Shown one piece after another: positions 12,125 to 18,746 of a stretch of 18,746 bases of DNA. The notes under the pieces are model-generated. The model was not told where the DNA came from. It saw only the letters and a list, made by a program, of their open reading frames with translations, and searched no databases. This DNA comes from an uncultured Acidobacteriota bacterium. GTDB lineage: Bacteria > Acidobacteriota > Thermoanaerobaculia > Gp7-AA8. The position numbers and the translations under genes are program-made. How positions within the stretch are numbered: position 1 is the first letter of the stretch; every line of letters starts with the position of its first letter. Location: the NCBI GenBank assembly GCA_946887105.1, contig CAMPKJ010000069.1:1-18746 (forward strand). Direction: 5' to 3'.

Positions 12125-13762
12125 ATGCGTCGCCCTCGGGCTCTCCTCATCTTCGCCGTCGTACTCGTGGCCGCGGCCTGCCGCCGTGACGAAGCGCGCG
12201 TCGACGATGCGCAGAAGCTCGTCGCGTACGCCGTGAAGCCGGCCGTGGTGCGCATCAATGCCTTCGCGACGGCGGACTTCCGCTATCCCGCGGCCGCCAT
12301 CACCGAAATCGAAACGCTGCTGCGCGCGGATGGACACGAGCTGCGCGCGCGCGGCGTGAGCGATGCCGAGGGCGCGGTCGAGACCGGCGCGGGCGGATCG
12401 GGGACGGGCTTTCTCATTCATCCCGACGGCATGATCCTCACCAGCGGGCACGTGGTCGCGCCGACGCGCGATCCGTCCGCGTTGCGCCGCGACCTGCAAC
12501 GCAACGGCGCGATCGCCGCGCTGCTGCGGCACTTCCCGATCGAAACGCTGCGCACGATCTATCGCGAGGAAACGCTCGACCGCTACGTCGAACGGCTGGT
12601 CGCGGCGGGGCGGATCGACAACGTGCGCACCGCCAGCCAGGTCGAGCTGTCCAACGGCGAGACGCTGCCGTTCCGCATCCGGCGCTGGTCGCCCGCGCTC
12701 AACCAGCGCGGAACCGATCTCGCGCTGCTGCAGATCGCGCGCAAGGGCTTGCCGTCGCTGCCTCTCGGCGATTCCGAACAGACGCGCATCGGCCAGTCGA
12801 TCTTCTCGGTCGGCTATCCCGCCGTGGCGAGCAGCACGGACGACGTGATCGGCGGCTGGCTCTCACGCGACAGCGACCTCGAGGCCACCTTCAACCCCGG
12901 CACGATCACGGCCATCAAGCGCGACGTGGCGAACACGCCCGTGCTGCAGTCGAACGTGGCCATCTATCGCGGCAACTCCGGCGGGCCGGCGGTGAATCTC
13001 GACGGCGAAGTAATCGGCGTGTCGTCGTGGGGGCACACGAACGCCGAGCAGATCAAGTTCCTGGTGCCGATCAACGTGGCGCGCAAGTTCGTCGCGGACG
13101 CGGGTGTCGCTCCAGGCACGGGCGGCGCGTTCAACGCGCACTATCGCGCGGCGCTCGACGCCGCACGCGACGGGAAATGGCTCGACGCGAAGTCGGAGCT
13201 GGCGCGCGCGTCGGTGCTCTTCCCGAAGTCGCCGGACCTGATCCGCTTCACGCACGACGTCGATCGCGCCGTGCGGCTCCTGCCGGTCTGGCGCCGTTAC
13301 CCGGCCATCGCCATCACCCTCGGAACGCTTGCATTGATCGGTGTCGTGGTGGCAACGTTGCTGGCGCTACGATCGCGCAGGCCCTACATCGATCCCGACC
13401 TCCTGAAGGCGCCGACCGTCGAGACCGTGATCGCACCGACCGGCAAGTCGGCGGCGCACGGTGTTCTCGGGCGGTTCACGTTCCTCAACGGCACGCGTGC
13501 CGGCGAGAAACTCGGGCTCGGCGGCTCCGGCATCCGGATCGGACGGGAATCGACGATCTGTGAGATCGTATTGGAAAATCCGAAGGTTTCGCGGCTTCAT
13601 GCCGAGGTCGTCTCGATCGATGGCAAGGTCATGCTGATCGACCGGAATTCATCGAACGGGACCTACGTCAACGATCACAAGATCGACAAGCGGTTCCTGC
13701 AGGACGGCGACATCATTTACTTCGGCGGACGCAATGCCGTCGCGGTGGCATTTCACGCGTGA
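12125..13762 (+). CDS. Trypsin-like periplasmic protease with transmembrane helix and cytoplasmic FHA domain
   Basis: 545 residues. The N-terminus MRRPRALLIFAVVLVAAAC is a signal peptide with a lipobox-like VAAAC (C19), or alternatively a signal anchor. The S1-family protease domain (about 35-325) keeps the whole triad: H109 (TSGHVV), D198 (GTDLALLQI) and S285 (GNSGGPAV), with an insert of about 70 residues between His and Asp. A short helical part (335-390, ARDGKWLDAKSELARASVLF) resembles a TPR-like hairpin. A membrane helix lies at 393-415, followed by basic RSRR, then a linker and an FHA domain (448-545) with G473-R474, S489-R-L-H and S510-N-G-T. The topology therefore puts the protease outside and the phosphothreonine reader inside. 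It sits directly after the phosphatase and before another FHA gene. Inside-out control of proteolysis, or the reverse, is inference; no PDZ domain is seen. Confidence 0.9.
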   Translation: MRRPRALLIFAVVLVAAACRRDEARVDDAQKLVAYAVKPAVVRINAFATADFRYPAAAITEIETLLRADGHELRARGVSDAEGAVETGAGGSGTGFLIHPDGMILTSGHVVAPTRDPSALRRDLQRNGAIAALLRHFPIETLRTIYREETLDRYVERLVAAGRIDNVRTASQVELSNGETLPFRIRRWSPALNQRGTDLALLQIARKGLPSLPLGDSEQTRIGQSIFSVGYPAVASSTDDVIGGWLSRDSDLEATFNPGTITAIKRDVANTPVLQSNVAIYRGNSGGPAVNLDGEVIGVSSWGHTNAEQIKFLVPINVARKFVADAGVAPGTGGAFNAHYRAALDAARDGKWLDAKSELARASVLFPKSPDLIRFTHDVDRAVRLLPVWRRYPAIAITLGTLALIGVVVATLLALRSRRPYIDPDLLKAPTVETVIAPTGKSAAHGVLGRFTFLNGTRAGEKLGLGGSGIRIGRESTICEIVLENPKVSRLHAEVVSIDGKVMLIDRNSSNGTYVNDHKIDKRFLQDGDIIYFGGRNAVAVAFHA

Positions 13763-13771
13763 GGAACATTC

Positions 13772-14485
13772 GTGGCTGACAAGCGGTGTGACAACGGGCA
13801 TTTCATCGACGAAGCGTGGGACATCTGTCCGTATTGTCCGCAGGACGAGAGCGAGCCGGAGATCCCGGTGGTGCGTCCGCGCTCGCTCGAGCAATCGGTC
13901 AACGCACAGGCTGCGCCTTCACCCGCGGCCGCGGCGGCCGCGGCACACGCGGCGCCACAACCAGTTCCGCAGCCGGCTCCGCAGCCGCGTCCTCTCGCCG
14001 CCGTTCCCGAGCCGCGTCCGATCGCCGTGCCGTCGCGTCCGCGCAGCGACTCCGCCGCCGCGGCCGCAGCGGTGGCCGCTCCGCCCGCGGAGCGCACCGT
14101 CGCCGCCCAGCGTCTCGAAACCGGCCAGCAGCAGAAGCGCTACGTCGTCGGCTGGCTGGTCGCGCTGAACGGCCCCGCGCGCGGCGAGGCCTATCCGGTG
14201 CGCATGGGCCGCAACGTGATCGGACGCGACCGCCGCTCCGACATCGTCATCAACGACGACCAGGCCTCGTCGCATCACGCCGATCTCGTGTTCCGTCCCG
14301 AGGAGCGGCGCTTCATCCTCATGGACCACAACTCCACCAACGGCACGTATGTGAACGAGACGGAGATCGAGCCGCGCCGCGACCTGATCGAGAAAGACAT
14401 CGTGCGCATCGGCTCGCACCGTTTTCTCTTCGCCCCGCTCTGCCACGACGGATTCCACTGGGATGACGAAGGACCGTTGAAATGA
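13772..14485 (+). CDS. Zinc-ribbon FHA-domain protein
   Basis: 237 residues from GTG 13772, with GAGGA at 13761-13765, six bases upstream. The N-terminus has a small metal-binding pattern C6-x3-H10 ... C19-P-Y-C22 (KRCDNGHFIDEAWDICPYC). Residues about 35-112 are a low-complexity Ala/Pro/Gln/Arg linker. The FHA domain (about 125-225) has G151-R152 and N187-S-T-N-G; the S-x-x-H segment reads S166-S-H-H169, so the Arg usual after Ser is missing, and binding strength or choice may differ. No signal peptide or membrane helix, so cytosolic. It probably is an adaptor that bridges phosphorylated partners to something bound by the ribbon. The nine-base gap before it and the ATGA overlap with the kinase after it place it firmly in the operon. 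Confidence 0.9.
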   Translation: MADKRCDNGHFIDEAWDICPYCPQDESEPEIPVVRPRSLEQSVNAQAAPSPAAAAAAAHAAPQPVPQPAPQPRPLAAVPEPRPIAVPSRPRSDSAAAAAAVAAPPAERTVAAQRLETGQQQKRYVVGWLVALNGPARGEAYPVRMGRNVIGRDRRSDIVINDDQASSHHADLVFRPEERRFILMDHNSTNGTYVNETEIEPRRDLIEKDIVRIGSHRFLFAPLCHDGFHWDDEGPLK

Positions 14486-15735
14486 TCGGCAGCTCGCTCA
14501 TCGGCACGACGCTCGGCAACTACCGCATCGAGCGCGAGATCGGCGAAGGCGGGATGAGCCACGTCTACGTCGGCCGCACCAATGCCGCCACCGAAGTCCT
14601 GCCGGTCAACTTTCCCGTCGTGCTGAAGGTGATGTCGGACGAGCTCGCGGGCGACATCACGGCGCGCAAGCGGTTCATCAAGGAAGCGTCGATCCTCTCG
14701 AAGCTCCGCCACCGCTACATCACCCGCTTCTACGAGTTCATCAACAACGACGCCGGCGCGGTGCTGGTGATGGAGTTCGTGGAAGGGACGCCCGTCGATC
14801 TGCTGCTCACCGAGCGCGGCGCGTTGCCGCTCAGCGACGCCATCGTGATCTGCCAGTGCCTGCTCGAGGCGCTCGTCTACGCGCACGGCAAAGGGATCGT
14901 GCATCGCGACATCAAGCCGGCCAATCTGATCAAGGAGAAGACCGGCCCGGTGAAGGTCACCGACTTCGGCATCGCCAAGATCAAGGAAGGCGCGGGCACG
15001 AGCGGCCAGACCGTGCTCACGAAATCTGGCTTCCTCCTCGGCACGCCGCACTACATGTCACCCGAGCAGATCCGCGAGCCGAAGGACGCCGGTGCGAAGA
15101 GCGACATCTACTCCTCGGGCGTGGTGCTGTACGAGATGCTCACCGGTGCACTGCCGTTCAACAGCCGCTCGCTGCCGAAGCTCATCGACGCGATCTATCG
15201 CGGCGAGAAGCAGGCGCCCAGCGCGCTGCGACCGGAGATCGACCAGGAGCTGGAACAGATCGTCGTCAAGGCCATGCATCCGCGCATGGATCAGCGCTTC
15301 GAGACCGCGCGCGAGTTCTTCGAGGCGCTGGAGGAGTACACCGCGCGGCAGCCGATCGCGCCGACCGGACGGCAGCAGGCGGTGATGGACGCGCCGGACA
15401 TGCCCACGCCGCGCGCGATGCCTGCCGTCGATCTGCGCCACTGGCAGCTCGTGAACGTGAAGCCGGAGACGAACGAGAAGCACGCCATCAGCGGCGACAG
15501 CGTGATGGTGGGTCGCGACCGCACCTGCTCGATCGTGCTCGCCCATCCGGCCGTATCGCGCCGCCACGCGCGCATCAGCGTCGGCGGCGGCAAGGAGCCG
15601 GTGCTCGAAGACCTGCAGTCCGCGAACGGAACGTACGTCAACAACACCCGCATCGACCGCGCGGTGCTGAAGCCGGGAGACATCGTGCGGTTCGGTGCCG
15701 ATCCGGCGTGCAGTTATGTTTTGAAGGACCGATGA
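14482..15735 (+). CDS. Soluble Ser/Thr protein kinase with C-terminal FHA domain
   Basis: 417 residues. The Hanks-type kinase domain (about 14-285) has the glycine loop G21-E-G-G-M-S-H-V, K49 (VVLKVM), HRDIKPANL (D143, K145, N148), DFG (D161), and GTPHYMSPEQ closing a Thr/Ser-rich activation loop (about 172-182). The FHA domain (about 320-415) has G344-R345, S359-R-R-H362 and A381-N-G-T. No membrane helix is visible, which is unusual beside the membrane kinase that follows. FHA may dock phosphorylated linkers of partners or its own loop to recruit substrates (inference). ATG 14482 overlaps the stop of the zinc-ribbon FHA gene, so the adaptor and kinase are translationally coupled. A family A hairpin of about 100 bases separates it from the next kinase. 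Confidence 0.95.
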   Translation: MIGSSLIGTTLGNYRIEREIGEGGMSHVYVGRTNAATEVLPVNFPVVLKVMSDELAGDITARKRFIKEASILSKLRHRYITRFYEFINNDAGAVLVMEFVEGTPVDLLLTERGALPLSDAIVICQCLLEALVYAHGKGIVHRDIKPANLIKEKTGPVKVTDFGIAKIKEGAGTSGQTVLTKSGFLLGTPHYMSPEQIREPKDAGAKSDIYSSGVVLYEMLTGALPFNSRSLPKLIDAIYRGEKQAPSALRPEIDQELEQIVVKAMHPRMDQRFETAREFFEALEEYTARQPIAPTGRQQAVMDAPDMPTPRAMPAVDLRHWQLVNVKPETNEKHAISGDSVMVGRDRTCSIVLAHPAVSRRHARISVGGGKEPVLEDLQSANGTYVNNTRIDRAVLKPGDIVRFGADPACSYVLKDR

Positions 15736-15739
15736 GACC

Positions 15740-15824
15740 AGTCGCAAAGTCGCAAAGTCGCAAAGTCGCAGAGAGCGTGTTCGCCGCCTCCTTTGCGACT
15801 TTGAGACTTTGAGACTTTGCGACT
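15740..15824. repeat. Family A hairpin, copy 2
   Basis: Left arm 15740-15773 consists of four near-perfect tandem octamers (GTCGCAAA). Right arm 15788-15824 is its reverse complement with scattered GTCGC/GTCTC changes; the outermost 12 bases pair perfectly (15740-15751 with 15813-15824). The loop is about 14 bases. It starts four bases after the kinase-FHA stop and ends 12 bases before the ATG of the second kinase, with the likely ribosome binding site (GAGAG, about 15829-15833) just outside it. It could uncouple or attenuate expression within the operon. Confidence 0.85.
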
Positions 15825-15836
15825 CCCGAGAGAGCC

Positions 15837-17642
15837 ATGAGCCAACTCAACTGCCTCAAATGCAAACAGGCGATCGACGCCCAGTACGATCAGTGTCCGC
15901 ATTGCGGTGAGAAGGTCACCAACTTCCAGCGCACCTACTCTTCGCGTCTGCTCGACGGCAAGTACCAGATCATCGATCGCCTCGGCGTCGGGGGCATGGG
16001 CGAGATCTTCAAGGTCCGCCACATCCACCTCAACGAACTGCGCGTGATCAAGATCATGCGGCCGAACGTGGCCGCGGACGATCAGGGACTGCAGCGCTTT
16101 CTCCAGGAAGCGCGCACGTCCACGATGATCAAGCACAAGAACCTGGCCATGCTGTACGACTTCGCACAGCTCGAAGACGGCTCGTACTACATGGTCTGGG
16201 AGTTCATCGACGGGACGAACATCCAGCGCTGGATCGGCGAGCAGGGCGCGCTGCCTCCGCGGCTGACCGTCGAGATCGCGGTGCAGGCGCTGAACGGCCT
16301 CGATCACCTGCACTCGATGGGCCTGATCCACCGCGACATCTCGCCCGAGAACATCATGCTCTCGCAGGACCATCACGGAAAACTGCTCGTGAAGGTCATC
16401 GACTTCGGCATCGCCAAGCAGCTCGGCGAAGGCGAAGGCGGCCAGGGCCTGACGCAGACCGGCATGTTCCTCGGCAAGCTGAAGTACGCCTCGCCCGAGC
16501 AGGCCGGATTCCTCAAGGACGGCGAGCATCTCGATCCGCGCAGCGATCTCTACTCGTTCGGCATCCTGATGTACGAGATGCTGGCCGGACGCGCGCCGTT
16601 CCAGGCCACGAATCCGCACGGCTACATCCTCAAGCACGTCACCGAGAAGCCGCTCGCCATCGGCGAGCTCAATCCGGCCGCGAACGTGCCGCCGCAGCTC
16701 GAAGCGATCATCATGAAATCGCTCGAGAAGAACCGCGACCAGCGCTACGCCACGGCGGCGGAGTTCGCGGAAGCGCTCGAACAGATCCGCAACACCATTC
16801 CGCCCGATCAGAAGTTCGGCGTCGGCGAACGGATGGTCACGCTGTCCGGCGCGCAGACACTCGCCGATCTGAAGATGACCGCCACCAACCCGCAGATGAC
16901 CGCGGGCGGTGCGCAACAAACACAGCAGACGTTCGCCGGCGGCACCATCACCGGAGGCACGATGCCGGGCGGGACGATGCCCGGAACCCGCGGGCCGACC
17001 GGCACCCGCACCGGCAGCTATGAAGCGACGGTGATGGAGCGCAACCTCACCGCCGCGCCGCGCGGCAGCGACGAGGCGACCATGATGGAGCGTCTCGGCG
17101 GAACGGGAGCGGCGCCGACGGCCGTCGAAGCGAAGATGCAGTTCGGCACGCAGGCCGAAGCGACCGTACTCGAGCGTCAGATGACGCCTGGCGAGCTGCA
17201 GCCGAAGAAGAAGAACGTCGCGGTGATCGCCGCCGCGGCCGCAATTGTGATCGCGCTCGTCGTGATCGGCGTGATCTTCACGCGCAAGGAACAGCCGCCG
17301 GTCGCGACGACCACCGCCGTTCCGTCCGGTACCGCCGTCACCTCCACCGCCGTCGCACCGATGGCGCCCAACGAAGGCGTGCTGCTGCTCTCCGCGTCGC
17401 CATGGGCAGACATCAACAGCATCGTCAGCACCAGCGACAACAGACCGATGGCATTCGACGAAAAGTCGACGCCTGCACGCATCGAGCTTCCACCCGGTCA
17501 GTACGAGATCACGCTGATCGATGACCAGGGCCGCGCCAGGAAAGAGCAAGTGACCATCCAGGGCGGCGAGCCGACGCGCGTGAAAGTCGACATGGGCACC
17601 GTCAACGTCGACGAGCTCTATCGGGAAGTCACCAAGCCATGA
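15837..17642 (+). CDS. Transmembrane Ser/Thr kinase with N-terminal zinc ribbon and periplasmic PEGA-like domain
   Basis: 601 residues. A zinc ribbon (C6-x2-C9, C20-x2-C23) precedes the kinase domain (about 41-318): G50-V-G-G-M-G, K72, HRDISPEN (D167, N172), DFG (D189) and YASPEQ. Ser169 replaces the Lys of HRDxKPxN, a variant I know from other bacterial Hanks kinases, so activity is still expected. The linker (about 330-455) is Thr/Gly-rich and contains three copies of EAT-(V/M)-(M/L)-ER at T398, T415 and T443, likely phosphosites. One membrane helix spans 459-481. The outer part ends in a PEGA-like beta domain (about 513-586, SPWADINSIV, LPPGQYEITLIDD). It would sense the periplasm and phosphorylate cytoplasmic targets. 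Its stop overlaps the next ATG (ATGA). Confidence 0.94.
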   Translation: MSQLNCLKCKQAIDAQYDQCPHCGEKVTNFQRTYSSRLLDGKYQIIDRLGVGGMGEIFKVRHIHLNELRVIKIMRPNVAADDQGLQRFLQEARTSTMIKHKNLAMLYDFAQLEDGSYYMVWEFIDGTNIQRWIGEQGALPPRLTVEIAVQALNGLDHLHSMGLIHRDISPENIMLSQDHHGKLLVKVIDFGIAKQLGEGEGGQGLTQTGMFLGKLKYASPEQAGFLKDGEHLDPRSDLYSFGILMYEMLAGRAPFQATNPHGYILKHVTEKPLAIGELNPAANVPPQLEAIIMKSLEKNRDQRYATAAEFAEALEQIRNTIPPDQKFGVGERMVTLSGAQTLADLKMTATNPQMTAGGAQQTQQTFAGGTITGGTMPGGTMPGTRGPTGTRTGSYEATVMERNLTAAPRGSDEATMMERLGGTGAAPTAVEAKMQFGTQAEATVLERQMTPGELQPKKKNVAVIAAAAAIVIALVVIGVIFTRKEQPPVATTTAVPSGTAVTSTAVAPMAPNEGVLLLSASPWADINSIVSTSDNRPMAFDEKSTPARIELPPGQYEITLIDDQGRARKEQVTIQGGEPTRVKVDMGTVNVDELYREVTKP

Positions 17643-18703
17643 TCAAAGCCAGGACACTTGCAGTCACTCTGCTCACGCTCGCACTCGCCGCCACCGCCCA
17701 GGCATCGTGGTACGACGATTACGACGCCGGCCTGATCGCGGCGAAGAAAGGCTCATGGGCCACGGTCGCGCAGAAGATGTCCGCCGCGATCAAGGACCAG
17801 CCGAAAGAGAACAGCCGGCTGCGCACGTACGGCATGGACTTCCGCAACTACCGTCCGTACTACTACCGCGGCGTCGCGAACCTCAACCTCGGCAAATACG
17901 AACAGGCCATCTCCGATCTCGAACAGACCGGCGGACCGGGTCCGGAGAATCTCGGCGACGTCACCACGCTGCTCGAGCGGGCGAAGAAGATGGCCGCCGC
18001 GTCAGCCGAGCCCGAGCCGGCGCCCGTACTGCCGACGCGCCCGGCCGTCACCACACCTCCGCCGGTGACGACCACGCCCGCGCCGGTAGTCCCTCAGATC
18101 GATCCCGCACAACGCCAGCGCGCGTCATCCGCACTCGCATCCGCGCGGCAGAAGCTCGCCGGTGCGCAACAGCGCCGCGCCACCGCGTCGCCGCAGTACG
18201 CACAGGCCACGTCGATCTTCACCGACGCCACGACGCGCTTCGGCAACGCACGCAACAATGACGATCTCGCGGCCGTGATCACGCTCGCGGAGAACGCCGC
18301 GGGCATCGCCGACCTGGCCATGCCGGCTGCGCTCGCACCGACGGCAGTGGCGACGACCACTCCGTCGCCGATCGTGCCGCGGCCGGTCGCCGCGACGACG
18401 CAGGTCATCGACGAGCATGCCGACGACGTCAAGCGCGCGCTCGAGCTGTACTTCGCCGGCGAGTTCGAGGATGCGACGCAGTTGTTCGAAGACCTGACCG
18501 CGAAGATGCCGAACAACGGCTGGATCTACGCGTTCCTCGGCGCATCGCAGTACTCGCTCTACGCGTTCGAGGCCGACGACAACTACAGGAAGGCCGCGCT
18601 CGAATCGTTCCGCAAAGCGAAACGGCTCCGCACGTGGAACGGCGGTCTGCCGCAGAAGTACTTCTCACGCCGCATCCGCGACGCGTTCCGCGAACAGGGG
18701 TGA
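17639..18703 (+). CDS. Secreted TPR-like repeat protein
   Basis: 354 residues with a signal peptide (cleavage likely after A22 in ATAQA-SW). Residues 24-120 are helical, TPR-like (YRPYYYRGVANLNLGKYEQAISDLEQ). A Pro/Thr-rich linker (about 123-152) follows, then an Ala/Gln-rich helical region (157-230), a second low-complexity linker, and a C-terminal TPR-like pair (about 260-328: VKRALELYFAGEFEDATQLFEDLTAKMPNNGWIYAFLGASQY). It probably scaffolds proteins in the periplasm; its start overlaps the stop of the transmembrane kinase, so a partnership with the kinase's PEGA-like domain or the protease is plausible but unproven. No catalytic motif is visible. It is the last gene, seven bases before a strong inverted repeat. 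Confidence 0.8.
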   Translation: MIKARTLAVTLLTLALAATAQASWYDDYDAGLIAAKKGSWATVAQKMSAAIKDQPKENSRLRTYGMDFRNYRPYYYRGVANLNLGKYEQAISDLEQTGGPGPENLGDVTTLLERAKKMAAASAEPEPAPVLPTRPAVTTPPPVTTTPAPVVPQIDPAQRQRASSALASARQKLAGAQQRRATASPQYAQATSIFTDATTRFGNARNNDDLAAVITLAENAAGIADLAMPAALAPTAVATTTPSPIVPRPVAATTQVIDEHADDVKRALELYFAGEFEDATQLFEDLTAKMPNNGWIYAFLGASQYSLYAFEADDNYRKAALESFRKAKRLRTWNGGLPQKYFSRRIRDAFREQG

Positions 18704-18709
18704 CGCGCT

Positions 18710-18746
18710 GAGTCCCCTCTCCCCGCTTGGCGGGGAGAGGGGACTC
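18710..18746. terminator. Perfect 17-base inverted repeat at the window end, terminator or REP-like element
   Basis: Arms 18710-18726 and 18730-18746 are perfect reverse complements around a TTG loop, seven bases after the last stop codon. The stem is very GC-rich. The window ends at the last paired base, so a following T-tract cannot be judged. The CTCTCCCCGC ... GCGGGGAGAG core is, from memory, common as a dispersed intergenic repeat in GC-rich bacteria. Confidence 0.6.

Noticed and set aside
15740..15824. CRISPR-like array from the tandem octamers
   Set aside because: Units are 8 bases with no spacers and the two halves are mutually inverted; no cas genes nearby.
15714..17549. 611-residue open frame on the minus strand
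   Set aside because: Antisense to the transmembrane kinase, whose motifs are complete; its N-terminal words come from the family A repeat.
9186..18703. Type VI secretion regulatory cluster
   Set aside because: Kinase, phosphatase and FHA genes are present, but no Tss, Hcp, VgrG or ClpV-like gene is in the window.

Overview
The window is a GC-rich, densely coding stretch of a bacterial chromosome with 18 genes that I accept. I see no tRNA, rRNA, CRISPR array or transposase gene. Four FHA domains, two Hanks-type Ser/Thr kinases, a PP2C phosphatase, a class III cyclase, an anti-sigma factor with a HEAT-like tail and a DUF4097 protein suggest a signalling-rich diderm such as an Acidobacteriota-like or myxobacteria-like lineage. 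This placement is inference; no marker gene in the window proves it.

Region 1 (about 1-3270, +) is a three-gene ECF module with overlapping reading frames: sigma factor, zinc-finger membrane anti-sigma factor with a HEAT-like C-terminus, and a secreted DUF4097 beta-repeat protein. Region 2 (3348-7670, +) is housekeeping: a cyclophilin lipoprotein read from a TTG start, an AmgK-like sugar kinase, NAD-type isocitrate dehydrogenase, a DUF309 protein, and a fused AhbA-AhbB siroheme decarboxylase that is easily misread as an Lrp/AsnC regulator. Region 3 (10850-7856, -) runs FHA-GAF-adenylate cyclase, signal peptidase I, a DUF4845-like membrane protein and a CDGSH iron-sulfur protein.

Region 4 (10998-18703, +) is the most unusual part. 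It encodes a membrane PP2C phosphatase, a trypsin-like protease with a transmembrane segment and cytoplasmic FHA domain, a zinc-ribbon FHA protein, a soluble kinase-FHA fusion, a transmembrane kinase with zinc ribbon and PEGA-like periplasmic domain, and a secreted TPR-like protein. Most of these genes overlap or nearly abut. Together with the divergent FHA cyclase they look like one phosphothreonine circuit: kinases write, the phosphatase erases, and four FHA domains read. Its possible outputs are periplasmic proteolysis and cAMP. No type VI secretion genes, the usual partners of kinase/phosphatase/FHA trios, are present.

Five intergenic or 5'-leader sites carry large imperfect hairpins whose arms are tandem 8-10 bp units. 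Two sequence families are present: one built on AAAGTCGC/AAAGTCTC, the other on GAGGAACTCC/GAGGAACC. All five lie at or just before a gene start, and one carries a TATAAT box in each outer arm between the divergent cyclase and phosphatase genes.
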